This document shows, one piece after another, positions 9,016-17,655 of a stretch of 64,000 nt of DNA. The notes beneath the pieces are model-generated. The model had not been told where the DNA came from and made no database searches. It saw only the letters and a list, made by a program, of their open reading frames with translations. Each line of letters starts with the position of its first letter. Position 1 is the first letter of the stretch. This DNA is from Sphingobacterium thalpophilum (lineage in GTDB: Bacteria; Bacteroidota; Bacteroidia; Sphingobacteriales; Sphingobacteriaceae): assembly GCA_945868825.1 (NCBI GenBank), contig CAMBMM010000001.1, positions 310,001 through 374,000 of the forward strand, read 5' to 3'. Both the position numbers and the translations under genes were made by a program.

Positions 9016-10227
9016 TTAATGTTCTACCCATTCTACTTTATCTAAATCGATACCTTCTTTAAACATTTCCCAAAGCGGAGAAAGTTCGCGAAGGTGATTT
9101 ACTGCATGTTTAGTCTGTGCAATGGCAAAATCTACTTCTTCATCTGTTGTAAAGCGACCTAAGCCAAAACGGATTGAAGAGTGTGCCAAATCATCTGAAA
9201 GGCCTAAGCTTTTTAATACGTACGACGGCTCCAAAGAGGCTGATGTGCAGGCCGAGCCTGAAGAAACAGCTAAATCTTTCATAGCCATCATCAATCCTTC
9301 ACCTTCTACATACTTAAAAGAGATATTAGCTGTATGTGGCAATCGATTAGCCACGTTTCCGTTTACATAGCTTTCTTCTAAAACGGTTAATGAGCTTTGT
9401 AATTTATCACGTAAGGCAGATAATCGTTTAGCATCTTTATCCATTTCTAAGCGGCAGATTTCACAAGCTTTACCAAAGCCCACAATACCGGCTACATTTA
9501 AGGTTCCGGAGCGCATACCGCGTTCGTGGCCACCGCCGTCTAGTTGGGCAGTTACCTTTACTCTTGGGTTTTTACGACGAACGTATAATGCGCCAACGCC
9601 TTTAGGTCCGTACATTTTATGTGCAGTAAAGGCCATTAAGTCGATACCATCTGCATCTACATTTACCGGAATTTTGCCTACCGTTTGGGTAGCATCGGTC
9701 ATAAATAGGGCGCCATGCTTATGAGCAATGTCTGCAATTTCTTTTACAGGCTGAATAACACCAATTTCGTTATTGCCATACATGATGCAAACTAATATCG
9801 TTTGTGGAGTCATGGCAGCTTCTAATAGGGCTAAATCCAATAAGCCGTCTTCTTTTACCGGAAGATAGGTTACTTGGGCGCCTAGTTTTTCTAGGTGTTT
9901 GCAGGTGTCTAATACTGCTTTGTGCTCGGTTACACAGGTAATAATGTGGTTTCCTTTATCCTGATACATTTCGAATACACCTTTAATGCCTAAGTTATCA
10001 CCTTCGGTAGCGCCAGAAGTGAAAATAATTTCTTTTTCATTGGCACCAATAAGCTGAGCAACTTGTTCACGGGCATAATCTACACCTTCTTCTGCGGCCC
10101 AACCAAAAGCATGGTTACGGCTAGCCGAGTTTCCAAACTTTTCGGTAAAATAAGGCAACATGGCTTCCAAAACCCGTGGATCCATGGGTGTAGTGGCGTT
10201 ATTATCGAAATATAAAGGTAATTTCAT
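9016..10227 (-). CDS. iscS: Cysteine desulfurase IscS
   Basis: 403 residues, PLP-dependent class V aminotransferase fold. Converts cysteine to alanine and passes sulfur to IscU and tRNA-thiolating enzymes. PLP lysine is Lys204 in [10 protein letters not shown]; the persulfide-forming cysteine is Cys327 in the [10 protein letters not shown] loop, the long flexible loop that marks the group I (IscS) type. First gene of the isc operon. No IscR gene precedes it; the upstream neighbours are unrelated small membrane proteins on the other strand. Confidence 0.97.
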   Translation of the reverse strand: MKLPLYFDNNATTPMDPRVLEAMLPYFTEKFGNSASRNHAFGWAAEEGVDYAREQVAQLIGANEKEIIFTSGATEGDNLGIKGVFEMYQDKGNHIITCVTEHKAVLDTCKHLEKLGAQVTYLPVKEDGLLDLALLEAAMTPQTILVCIMYGNNEIGVIQPVKEIADIAHKHGALFMTDATQTVGKIPVNVDADGIDLMAFTAHKMYGPKGVGALYVRRKNPRVKVTAQLDGGGHERGMRSGTLNVAGIVGFGKACEICRLEMDKDAKRLSALRDKLQSSLTVLEESYVNGNVANRLPHTANISFKYVEGEGLMMAMKDLAVSSGSACTSASLEPSYVLKSLGLSDDLAHSSIRFGLGRFTTDEEVDFAIAQTKHAVNHLRELSPLWEMFKEGIDLDKVEWVEH

Positions 10228-10261
10228 CGATTGTTATTTAGATTCAGTTTAAATTAATACT

Positions 10262-10269
10262 CAAAGATA
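10262..10269 (-). promoter_or_regulatory. -7 promoter box of the isc operon
   Basis: Minus strand TATCTTTG, exact TAnnTTTG, 34 bases before the iscS ATG. The 146-base divergent region shows no obvious IscR-like dyad. Confidence 0.5.
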
Positions 10270-10373
10270 GAAAAATAATTATTCAGAAAAGGGATTTTTG
10301 TATTAGATAATCGACATTTATTCGTCATTTTTATACCTTTAAAAATATAATCAACACCAATCCAAAAATTAAT

Positions 10374-10634
10374 ATGGAATCAAACAAATTTGGTTTTTTC
10401 TGGAAATTAACAATGCTAGTCTCTACATTGATTAAATACTTTCTTTTTTTGATGTCTTTGATATGTTTTGTTATTTTTTATCAACACGATCAGTCAGGTG
10501 AATTAGTAGAAAAAGGTGATTATAGATTTATTTTATTAATAATTATTGCTTTACTTTCTTTAATTGCCGGATTGCTGATTAAAATAGTTGAACATCAATC
10601 CGTGAATGCTAAATTGAATAATCATCCTGAATGA
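10374..10634 (+). CDS. Small two-helix membrane protein, unknown
   Basis: 86 residues: short polar N-terminus, a hydrophobic helix near 17-36, a polar loop with Asp/Glu/Lys (about 37-50), a second helix near 50-70 ending LIAGLLIKI, then a polar tail. I do not recognise a family. The stop overlaps the next gene's start in ATGA, so they are translationally coupled. The next protein has the same layout and the same LIAGLL ending of helix 2, suggesting a diverged tandem duplication. The pair is visibly more A+T-rich than its neighbours. Confidence 0.65.
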   Translation: MESNKFGFFWKLTMLVSTLIKYFLFLMSLICFVIFYQHDQSGELVEKGDYRFILLIIIALLSLIAGLLIKIVEHQSVNAKLNNHPE

Positions 10635-10915
10635 TAAATCGAATACTAATCAAAAAAGACACTATGAAAAATGATACTTACTACCAAAAATTGAATAATA
10701 CCTGTTATGCTTTAGCTGGGTTCTTTTTTTCAATCGGATTCTTTTCATTTTTTGGCTTTCTTGACAGATTTTGGAATAATGGGGTGGAGTCACAGGTAGA
10801 TAAATTTACAAGCTTTCAAATACAAGTTATAGGTGGTTTTTTAATGCTTGTTGGTTTACTTTGCTTGATAGCTGGATTATTAGTTAAGCAAATACGCTTA
10901 AAAATTGAACAATAA
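10631..10915 (+). CDS. Small two-helix membrane protein, unknown, possible paralogue of the preceding gene
   Basis: 94 residues from the ATG at 10631; an internal ATG at 10664 (giving MKNDTYYQ) is an equally plausible start and would yield 83 residues. Two hydrophobic helices near 28-48 and 65-86 flank a polar loop (DRFWNNGVESQVDKFTS); helix 2 ends LIAGLLVK as in the upstream partner. No known domain is recognised. The pair probably forms one small operon placed between isc and the epimerase gene. Confidence 0.65.
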   Translation: MINRILIKKDTMKNDTYYQKLNNTCYALAGFFFSIGFFSFFGFLDRFWNNGVESQVDKFTSFQIQVIGGFLMLVGLLCLIAGLLVKQIRLKIEQ

Positions 10916-10982
10916 TCCAATTAACCTGCTTCTGCTACTTTTTATTAATACCTATTCAACAAAAATATCTACCTAAACCTAT

Positions 10983-11387
10983 ATGAAACAGATAGAGCAC
11001 ATTGGTATTGCGGTACGTAATTTACAAGAAGCTTGTGGGGTTTACGAGCGCTTGTTGGGAGTGGCGCCATACAAAACCGAAGAGGTCGCATCGGAAGGTG
11101 TGTTAACTGCTTTTTTTAAATCGGGCCCGAATAAAATTGAGCTCTTGCAAGCTACTACTGAGCAAAGTGCTATTGCTCAGTTTATTGAGAAAAAAGGAGA
11201 GGGTATGCACCACATTGCTTTTGCCGTAGACGATATTAAAGCAGAAATGGCCCGCTTAAAAGGCGAAGGCTTTACTTTGCTAAATGATGTGCCTATACGG
11301 GGTGCCGATAATAAATGGGTATGTTTTGTACATCCAAAAGATGCCACTGGTGTGCTCATAGAACTTTGCCAAGAAAAAAATTCCTAA
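10983..11387 (+). CDS. mce: Methylmalonyl-CoA epimerase
   Basis: 134 residues, vicinal-oxygen-chelate fold built from two beta-alpha-beta-beta-beta halves. Interconverts (R)- and (S)-methylmalonyl-CoA in the propionate/succinate pathway. Metal ligands visible are His6 in IEHIGIAV, the His pair in GMHHIAFAV, and the Glu of GVLIELCQ. Length and the HPKDATGVLIEL end match the family closely. The mutase is not in the window. Confidence 0.95.
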   Translation: MKQIEHIGIAVRNLQEACGVYERLLGVAPYKTEEVASEGVLTAFFKSGPNKIELLQATTEQSAIAQFIEKKGEGMHHIAFAVDDIKAEMARLKGEGFTLLNDVPIRGADNKWVCFVHPKDATGVLIELCQEKNS

Positions 11388-11408
11388 ATATTTTTCGTGT
11401 ATCGCTTT

Positions 11409-11436
11409 TTTGTTTTCACAATTAGCACTATATTTG
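11409..11436 (+). promoter_or_regulatory. Promoter of the L31 gene (TTTG / TATATTTG)
   Basis: TTTG at 11409-11412, 16 bases, then TATATTTG at 11429-11436, matching the -33/-7 architecture of Bacteroidota housekeeping promoters with a slightly short spacer. It lies 24 bases before the ATG at 11461. Confidence 0.7.
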
Positions 11437-11460
11437 CCCCTCTGAAAATAATTGACGGAA

Positions 11461-11709
11461 ATGAAAGCTGATTTACATCCAAAAAACTACAGATTAGTTG
11501 TATTTAAAGATATGTCTAACGACTATGCTTTTATCACTAAATCGTGCATAGAATCTAAAGAAACTACCAAATGGGAAGATGGTAACGAATATCCTCTAGT
11601 AAAATTAGAGATTTCGCACACTTCACACCCGTTCTTTACTGGTAAAATGAAATTGGTTGATACCGCTGGTCGTATCGATAAATTCAAAACTCGTTACGCT
11701 AAAAAGTAA
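11461..11709 (+). CDS. rpmE2: 50S ribosomal protein L31, type B (zinc-independent)
   Basis: 82 residues from the ATG at 11461. A TTG nine bases upstream is in frame, but the family begins MKADLHP/MKKDIHP, so the ATG is preferred. Type B L31 lacks the CxxC zinc ligands; only one Cys is present (KSCIES). Conserved segments are [12 protein letters not shown] and [17 protein letters not shown]. As the apparent zinc-free form it needs no metal; whether a zinc-type paralogue exists elsewhere cannot be seen. It is followed by its own terminator. Confidence 0.96.
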   Translation: MKADLHPKNYRLVVFKDMSNDYAFITKSCIESKETTKWEDGNEYPLVKLEISHTSHPFFTGKMKLVDTAGRIDKFKTRYAKK

Positions 11710-11730
11710 TCGAAACCAAAAAATATACCG

Positions 11731-11763
11731 AAGTCCCGACCTAACAGTCGGGACTTTTTTTAT
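11731..11763 (+). terminator. Terminator of the L31 gene
   Basis: Ten-base stem AAGTCCCGAC (11731-11740) with its complement at 11747-11756, six-base loop, followed by a run of T. It ends immediately before the -7 box of the next gene. Confidence 0.9.
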
Positions 11764-11768
11764 TTTTG
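11761..11768 (+). promoter_or_regulatory. -7 promoter box of the GlmU-like gene, leaderless spacing
   Basis: TATTTTTG, exact TAnnTTTG, starting directly after the T run of the L31 terminator and ending four bases before the ATG at 11773. Any -33 element would have to lie inside the terminator hairpin. Confidence 0.6.
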
Positions 11769-11772
11769 TTAC

Positions 11773-13050
11773 ATGAGTATATTATTTTTTGATGATGCAT
11801 CACGAGAAAGCCTGTTGCCTTTATCGTTTACCCGTCCGGTAGCCGATTTTAGGATAGGCATACTCACTATTGCCGAAAAATGGGCCAAGCGCCTTTCGAC
11901 ACCGAGCTATTCTTTTGTAACTGAAGAATATCTTCAAAAGAAATTTCCGAAAGAATTTTCTAGTGATAATTTATTTATTAACGGGTCTATTTGCCCCGAT
12001 GAAGAGTTGGTGAAAGCCGTTGAGGTCTTGAAAGTGGGTGAAGCATTGGTTCTAGAGCAGATTTTAATTGCAATCAGACTAGATTATAGTGACACTGCAG
12101 GTATTCTTTATGCTTCTAAATTCAATTTTTCTGGCTATAAGTATATTACCGATATTACTTTTTTTGCTACAGGAGCCGCTCAATGGAACGAAAAAAGAGG
12201 GAGTTTGACTGATATTGTTGATGTAATGGAATACGAAGGCTCTTTTATTAAGATTACCTATCCAGAAGACTTATTTAGCTACAACGACGCTGAGTTGCGT
12301 AAGGATTTTACCTTGCTTACCACCGGTAGAACATCAGCCAAAATAAGCGCTACGAACACCATTTTAGGAAGTAATTTCTTTGCTGAAGAAGGCGCTACTG
12401 CCGAGTGTACAACTTTTAATACGTTAGAAGGACCAATTTACTTGGCTAAAAATTCCCAGGTTTGGGAAGGGAGTCATATTCGCGGTTCTTTTGCTTTGGG
12501 CGAACATTCGCAAGTGAAAATGGGTACTAAAATTTACGGAGCCACCACCATTGGCCCACATTGTCGAGTGGGAGGTGAAGTCAGCAATTCGATTTTATTT
12601 GCTTATTCTTCTAAAGGCCACGAAGGGTTTTTAGGCAATTCAGTATTGGGCGAATGGTGCAATATTGGAGCCGATACCAACAATTCGAATTTAAAAAATA
12701 ACTATACCGAAGTACGTTTGTGGGACTATGCCAAGCAGAGTTTCCGCAAAACGGGCTTGCAATTTTGCGGCCTCATTATGGCCGATCATGCCAAATGCGG
12801 CATCAATACCATGTTTAATACGGGTACCGTGGTTGGTATAAGTGCCAATGTATTTGGGGCCGGTTATCCACGCAACTATATACCCGATTTTGCCTGGGGA
12901 GGTGCTCAAGGATTAGAAGTTTACCCATTGGATAAAGTTTTTGAAACAGCCGAGCGGGTCTATGAACGCCGAAATAGGGTATTTGATGAGATTGAAAAAA
13001 ACATTTTAACACATATTTTTGAACAAACACAAGCCTATCGCAGGTTTTAA
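11773..13050 (+). CDS. Alternative GlmU-family sugar nucleotidyltransferase/acetyltransferase
   Basis: 425 residues. The N-terminal part (about 1-190) is a strongly diverged nucleotidyltransferase recognised by LSFTRPVADFRIGILTI, which replaces the classical LAAGxGTRM loop. From about 190 to 400 there are hexapeptide (left-handed beta-helix) repeats such as NTILGSNFFAEEGA and CNIGADTNNSNLKNNY. This is the Bacteroidota alternative GlmU family, thought to make UDP-GlcNAc in genomes lacking normal GlmU. The role is known for the family by inference rather than by chemistry. Followed by tpiA after 18 bases. Confidence 0.85.
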   Translation: MSILFFDDASRESLLPLSFTRPVADFRIGILTIAEKWAKRLSTPSYSFVTEEYLQKKFPKEFSSDNLFINGSICPDEELVKAVEVLKVGEALVLEQILIAIRLDYSDTAGILYASKFNFSGYKYITDITFFATGAAQWNEKRGSLTDIVDVMEYEGSFIKITYPEDLFSYNDAELRKDFTLLTTGRTSAKISATNTILGSNFFAEEGATAECTTFNTLEGPIYLAKNSQVWEGSHIRGSFALGEHSQVKMGTKIYGATTIGPHCRVGGEVSNSILFAYSSKGHEGFLGNSVLGEWCNIGADTNNSNLKNNYTEVRLWDYAKQSFRKTGLQFCGLIMADHAKCGINTMFNTGTVVGISANVFGAGYPRNYIPDFAWGGAQGLEVYPLDKVFETAERVYERRNRVFDEIEKNILTHIFEQTQAYRRF

Positions 13051-13068
13051 TATAGCGAATTCCCCTTT

Positions 13069-13836
13069 ATGAGAAAAAAAATTGTTGCCGGAAATTGGAA
13101 GATGAATCAAGATTTTACATCAGGAACAGCCTTGTTTTCTGAAGTATTAACCATGGTTCAAGATGAAGTATTAGGAAGTCAACAAGTAATTGTATGCCCC
13201 CCATTTATTCATTTAAATGCCTTGGCCCAATTGGCTAAACAAACGCCAAACGTGGCTATTGGTGCACAAAATTGCCACCAAGCCGCTGCCGGAGCCTATA
13301 CTGGAGAAGTATCGGCTTCGATGATTCAATCGGTAGGGGCGGAATATGTGATTTTAGGTCACTCCGAGCGCCGCCAGTATTTTGCTGAAAGCGATGCACA
13401 ATTAGCTGATAAAGTAAATGCTGTTTTAGAAAATGGCTTAAATCCTATTTTTTGTATCGGCGAAACTTTGCAAGAGCGTGAGTCGGGCAATTTCTTTGAG
13501 GTACTAAAAACGCAATTAGAAGGAGGTGTTTTTCACCTCTCGGCTGATGCATTTAGTGTAATAGTGTTAGCTTATGAACCTGTTTGGGCTATTGGTACCG
13601 GTTTAACGGCCTCTCCAGCGCAAGCGCAAGAAGTGCATGCCTTTATTCGCTCTTTATTGGTAGCACAATATGGGGCTGCAGTAGCTCAGTCTACTTCTAT
13701 TTTATATGGCGGAAGCTGCAACCCTAAAAATGCTGCTGAATTATTCTCCCAAGCCGATATAGATGGCGGTCTTATTGGAGGCGCCTCCTTAAAATCACGT
13801 GATTTTGTAGATATAGTGAAAGCTTTTAATACCTAA
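13069..13836 (+). CDS. tpiA: Triosephosphate isomerase
   Basis: 255 residues, full length. Interconverts dihydroxyacetone phosphate and glyceraldehyde-3-phosphate. Catalytic residues are all visible: Lys11 in GNWKMN, His98 in ILGHSERR and Glu170 in AYEPVWAIGTG; the phosphate loop LYGGSCNPKN and GGLIGGASL close the barrel. Its TAA overlaps the ATG of prmA by one base, so translation is coupled. Confidence 0.98.
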   Translation: MRKKIVAGNWKMNQDFTSGTALFSEVLTMVQDEVLGSQQVIVCPPFIHLNALAQLAKQTPNVAIGAQNCHQAAAGAYTGEVSASMIQSVGAEYVILGHSERRQYFAESDAQLADKVNAVLENGLNPIFCIGETLQERESGNFFEVLKTQLEGGVFHLSADAFSVIVLAYEPVWAIGTGLTASPAQAQEVHAFIRSLLVAQYGAAVAQSTSILYGGSCNPKNAAELFSQADIDGGLIGGASLKSRDFVDIVKAFNT

Positions 13837-14672
13837 TGAGCTACCAAGAAGTAGTATTTATACAAAATGAAGGGGCAGAAGCCTATCGTGATGTATTGAT
13901 TGCTGAATTGGCGGATTTGGGTTTCGATACTTTTGAAGAAACGGAAGAAGGGTTTAAGGGCTATATCCCTACCACCTTGTATAACGAAACAGAAATTCTC
14001 ACCTTACTTGCCAATTATAAAGAAGAAACGCAGTTTAGCTTTAGTGCTAGGGCCATTAAACATGAAAATTGGAATACCCTATGGGAAAGTAATTTTCATC
14101 CAATCTCGGTAGCCGATCAAGTATATGTTCGAGCTACCTTTCATCAACCCGACCCTCATTTCAAATATGAAATTGTTATTGATCCTAAAATGGCATTTGG
14201 TACCGGGCATCATCAAACTACAGCTTCGGTAATGGAATTAATGCTTGCTGAAGATTTTAGAGGTAAAAAGGTGCTCGATATGGGCTGTGGAACAGGTATT
14301 TTGGCTATTTTGGCAAAGAAAATGGGTGCTAAAACCGTAGATGCTATTGATTACGATCCGCTGTGTTTTGAAAGCACCCTCGAGAATACTGAATTAAATA
14401 CTATGACCGATATTCAGGCTATTTTGGGAGGTAAAGAGGCTATTCCAAATACCTCTTATGAGGTAATTTTAGCCAATATCAATCGCAATATATTACTAGA
14501 TCAGTTAGATCGCTATGCGAAAGTATTGGCACCCGAAGGAAGCTTAATACTGAGCGGTTTTTACGAACAGCCCGATTTAGAAATTCTTAAAGAAGCTGCC
14601 CATGCTTTGGGTTTACGGTATGAAAGGCATCTCGTAAAGCAAGACTGGACAGCTGCAAAATTTATTAAATAA
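13836..14672 (+). CDS. prmA: Ribosomal protein L11 methyltransferase
   Basis: 278 residues. Trimethylates ribosomal protein L11. An N-terminal substrate-recognition domain (about 1-95) precedes a class I methyltransferase fold: FGTGHHQTT at 121-129, SAM-binding motif DMGCGTG at 148-154 and the ANINRNIL motif (post-II) later. Starts in the tpiA stop (TAATG) and is followed by mpl after three bases, within the glmU-like/tpiA/prmA/mpl run. Confidence 0.96.
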   Translation: MSYQEVVFIQNEGAEAYRDVLIAELADLGFDTFEETEEGFKGYIPTTLYNETEILTLLANYKEETQFSFSARAIKHENWNTLWESNFHPISVADQVYVRATFHQPDPHFKYEIVIDPKMAFGTGHHQTTASVMELMLAEDFRGKKVLDMGCGTGILAILAKKMGAKTVDAIDYDPLCFESTLENTELNTMTDIQAILGGKEAIPNTSYEVILANINRNILLDQLDRYAKVLAPEGSLILSGFYEQPDLEILKEAAHALGLRYERHLVKQDWTAAKFIK

Positions 14673-14675
14673 ACC

Positions 14676-16037
14676 ATGAGAGTACACTTTATAGCCATTG
14701 GCGGTAGTGCCATGCACAATTTAGCCATTGCTTTAGCCAAAAAAGGATTTCAAGTTAGTGGTTCCGACGACGTGATTAACGAACCATCAAAATCCCGGTT
14801 AGCCCGCTTTGATATTTTGCCGGCTGAATTTGGCTGGTTCCCCGAACGCATTACGGCAGAGTTGGATGCGGTTATTTTAGGGATGCATGCCCGAGAAGAC
14901 AATCCCGAATTGCTACGTGCCCAAGAGTTGGGGTTGCCTATTTATTCGTATCCAGAATATATTTACGAACAATCGAAAGAAAAAATCCGAGTAGTAATTG
15001 GCGGTAGTCACGGCAAAACCACCATAACATCCATGATTTTGCATGTATTGCAGCATGCAGGAAAAGACTTTGATTATTTGGTAGGTGCACAACTAGAGGG
15101 CTTCGATACCATGGTAAAAATTACCAACGAAGCACCAATAATTGTGATTGAAGGCGATGAATATTTAGCTTCACCAATTGATAGGCGCCCGAAATTTCAT
15201 CTATACAAAGGCCATATTGGAGTAATTAGTGGTATAGCCTGGGATCATATAAATGTATTCCCAACTTGGGATTCTTATATTAAACAGTTTGACTTGTTTA
15301 TAGATACCCTGCAGCCAGGTGGTGCATTAATTTATTGCCATGCTGATGAAACCTTAGATAAGTTAGTAGCTGAAAAAAATACCTCTGTAGAAAAGTTAGG
15401 GTACAGCGTTCCGGCCAATCAAATTAACCAAGGAATAACTTCTTTGGAAACTGATAAAGGCTTGATTCCGCTGGAAATTTTTGGCGAACATAATTTAATG
15501 AACCTATCAGCTGCTCGTTTAGTATGCGAAAAATTAGGAATATCATCTGAAGTTTTCTACGAAGCCATTGCTACATTTAAAGGTGCATCACGCCGATTAG
15601 AGTTGGTGGGTAAAACCGATGATTGCGTGATTTATAAAGATTTTGCCCATTCACCATCCAAGTTAGAAGCAACTATACATGCGGTTAAACAGCAATTTCC
15701 GGAACGGCATTTAATTGCGGCTATAGAATTGCATACGTTCAGCAGTTTAAACGCCGAATTTTTGAAGGAATACGCCGGCACTATGGATAAGGCCGATCAA
15801 GCAATAGTAATTATTGACCAACAAACTTTTAAGCAAAAACAAATGACTCCTTTTGATGAAAGTATCGTTAAAAAGTCATTTAATAACGAAAAGTTAATAT
15901 TTTTTGATAATTTTGAAATATTTGAAGCATATTTGAATACAAATTCTTTTACGAATACTAATCTTTTGCTCATGAGTTCAGGCAATTTCGGAGGATTAGA
16001 TTTAGAAAAATTGAAAAATAATTTATTAAAAAAATAA
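14676..16037 (+). CDS. mpl: UDP-N-acetylmuramate:tripeptide ligase (Mpl) or related Mur ligase
   Basis: 453 residues, Mur ligase family. Mpl re-attaches the recycled murein tripeptide to UDP-MurNAc. Domain 1 begins IAIGGSAMHNLAIALAKKG, the Rossmann loop for the UDP-sugar; the ATP P-loop GSHGKTT is at 110-116; the central-domain EGDEY and C-terminal FAHSPSK segments are typical of Mpl rather than MurC, whose start reads GIGGIGMSG. It is fourth in the operon with tpiA and prmA. Confidence 0.9.
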   Translation: MRVHFIAIGGSAMHNLAIALAKKGFQVSGSDDVINEPSKSRLARFDILPAEFGWFPERITAELDAVILGMHAREDNPELLRAQELGLPIYSYPEYIYEQSKEKIRVVIGGSHGKTTITSMILHVLQHAGKDFDYLVGAQLEGFDTMVKITNEAPIIVIEGDEYLASPIDRRPKFHLYKGHIGVISGIAWDHINVFPTWDSYIKQFDLFIDTLQPGGALIYCHADETLDKLVAEKNTSVEKLGYSVPANQINQGITSLETDKGLIPLEIFGEHNLMNLSAARLVCEKLGISSEVFYEAIATFKGASRRLELVGKTDDCVIYKDFAHSPSKLEATIHAVKQQFPERHLIAAIELHTFSSLNAEFLKEYAGTMDKADQAIVIIDQQTFKQKQMTPFDESIVKKSFNNEKLIFFDNFEIFEAYLNTNSFTNTNLLLMSSGNFGGLDLEKLKNNLLKK

Positions 16038-16076
16038 ACTATAACGAAATATACACACCAGCTAACCCACACCAAT

Positions 16077-16418
16077 ATGAACACATTAGGAAAAAAAATT
16101 CGCTTATTAAGACATCAGCGTTCATGGAGCCAGGAGGATGTATCTAAACAATTGGATATTTCTATACCTGCATTTTCTAAAATTGAAACCGGTATTACCG
16201 ATGTCAATTTATCACGTTTAGAGCAAATTTCATCTCTTTTTGGATTGACTGTTGTTCAGCTGTTGACCTTTACCGATAGCGAAGAACAAGAGAAATACAA
16301 TAATGAAGTTGAAGTATTAACCAAGAAATTGCAAGATCGTGAAACCGATGTAATTGAATTGCAAAAGAAAGTAATTGATTTATACGAAGAATTACGCCGA
16401 GCGAAAGTAAGCGTTTAG
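16077..16418 (+). CDS. Small XRE-family DNA-binding protein with C-terminal coiled coil
   Basis: 113 residues. A helix-turn-helix of Cro/C1 type covers about 7-62 (IRLLRHQRSWSQEDVSKQLD, ISIPAFSKIETG), followed by an uninterrupted charged helix (about 66-110, NNEVEVLTKKLQDRETDVIELQ...) predicted to form a dimerising coiled coil. There is no sensor domain. It is 39 bases after mpl and ends at a terminator, so it may share the upstream transcript. Its target is unknown. It resembles housekeeping regulators of Bacteroidota more than a phage repressor. Confidence 0.88.
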   Translation: MNTLGKKIRLLRHQRSWSQEDVSKQLDISIPAFSKIETGITDVNLSRLEQISSLFGLTVVQLLTFTDSEEQEKYNNEVEVLTKKLQDRETDVIELQKKVIDLYEELRRAKVSV

Positions 16419-16434
16419 TCCGTTTTGAAAAAAT

Positions 16435-16467
16435 AAAAAGGCCTCTGGAGAATTCAGAGGCCTTTTT
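16435..16467. terminator. Bidirectional terminator between the XRE gene and the GNAT-like gene
   Basis: Thirteen-base stem (16435-16447 with 16455-16467) with core GGCCTCTG, seven-base loop, A and T tracts on both flanks, placed between converging genes. Confidence 0.9.
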
Positions 16468-16469
16468 TG

Positions 16470-17588
16470 TTAGAAGGTTTTCCGCATGGTTAAGTGCCTT
16501 TTGCCAAAAGTGGCGCCAGTTGCCTGGTGTATGGCAATCATTTTATCGTTAAAATCGCCTACCCACGAAAGTTCCAATTCATCGTACTGGTTTTTAGGGA
16601 TAACATAGTGCTTTAATTTTATAAATAAAGCTGACTCTATCCCATGTTTCTGGAAGGCTATTTTAGTGCCCATAACTACTGCCCGCATACGCCGAACACC
16701 TTTCCACTTGTTGTATACAAACTGCATTTTTTGCCAGATACCTAACTTACCCTTGAATGATTTTATTAACTGATTAGCATCGGGTAAAATAACTACAAAT
16801 GATACCGGTTCGTTGTTTACATAGGCAAACCAAATCAGTTTTTCATCCATAATCAGTTTCATTTTCCGAAAACTATCCATTACAATATCCTTGTTTAGGG
16901 GAACAAAGTTTTCGAAGCCTTGCCAAGCATCGTTGTATATTTCCATAAAATCATTGGCAAAACGATCGAATTCGCTCACTTTAAGGTGCTCAAAGCGATA
17001 ACCTTCTTTGCCTGCAACCCACTCGGCAATTTTAGTGAAACGCTCTGGGAAGGGAAGGCGTAAGTCTAAATGGTTGGTAATTTGTTCGTATTCTTTTTCA
17101 AAACCGTAGTTTTTGAAAAGTGCATGGTAGTAGGGTTTGTGGTAGTTCATGCCATACGAAGGCGCAGTAAAGCCTTCTACCAACAAGCCCCAATAGGTAT
17201 CGTTTTCGCCGAAATTTATGGGCCCATCCATAGCTTTCATGCCTCTTTTACTCAACCATTCTTTTGCGGTATCAAACAATAAATCGGCAGCTTTTTGATC
17301 ATCTATACACTCAAAATAGCCAATTCCGCCGGTTGGTATTTTATGTTGATAGGCTTTTTTATCGTTTACAAAAGCTGCAATCCGACCGATATGCTCTCCT
17401 TTTTTGTTGCTTAAAATCCAACGGGTGCATGAACCGTGCTGAAAAAAACTGTTTGTTTCTGGATGAAAAGTTGCTTCTATGTCCTTGTCTAATGGGCAAA
17501 TGAAATTGACATCATCTGCATAAATTTTTCGAACAAGATCTAGAAAAGCTTGTTGCTCTTTTGGGCTGTTAACTTCGGTTATAGTCAT
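16470..17588 (-). CDS. GNAT-like protein of unknown substrate
   Basis: 372 residues from the ATG at 17588. An in-frame ATG 24 bases further upstream lies inside the terminator hairpin of the preceding gene, so the shorter start is chosen. The protein looks like two tandem acyl-transferase-like halves: the N-terminal half carries GEHIGRIAAFVN and GIGYFECIDD, and the second half LIWFAYVNNEPVSFVVILPD. Members of this Bacteroidota family are usually labelled GNAT acetyltransferases without a known substrate. No membrane segment or signal peptide is seen. Confidence 0.8.
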   Translation of the reverse strand: MTITEVNSPKEQQAFLDLVRKIYADDVNFICPLDKDIEATFHPETNSFFQHGSCTRWILSNKKGEHIGRIAAFVNDKKAYQHKIPTGGIGYFECIDDQKAADLLFDTAKEWLSKRGMKAMDGPINFGENDTYWGLLVEGFTAPSYGMNYHKPYYHALFKNYGFEKEYEQITNHLDLRLPFPERFTKIAEWVAGKEGYRFEHLKVSEFDRFANDFMEIYNDAWQGFENFVPLNKDIVMDSFRKMKLIMDEKLIWFAYVNNEPVSFVVILPDANQLIKSFKGKLGIWQKMQFVYNKWKGVRRMRAVVMGTKIAFQKHGIESALFIKLKHYVIPKNQYDELELSWVGDFNDKMIAIHQATGATFGKRHLTMRKTF

Positions 17589-17601
17589 AAGTTGCTGTAT
17601 G

Positions 17602-17633
17602 CAAAAAAGCATTCGATTATGCTTCGAATGCTT
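17602..17633 (-). terminator. Terminator of the acidic micro-protein gene
   Basis: Perfect ten-base stem AAGCATTCGA (17607-17616) with 17624-17633, seven-base loop, followed on the minus strand by six T. It separates the acidic gene from the GNAT-like gene downstream and overlaps the latter's discarded upstream start. Confidence 0.85.
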
Positions 17634-17655
17634 CGTATTGGTATTTTATAGTGCA

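Noticed and set aside
16077-16418. XRE protein as a phage repressor or antitoxin
   Set aside because: No toxin or phage gene adjoins it; it follows mpl at 39 bases and ends in a normal operon terminator.
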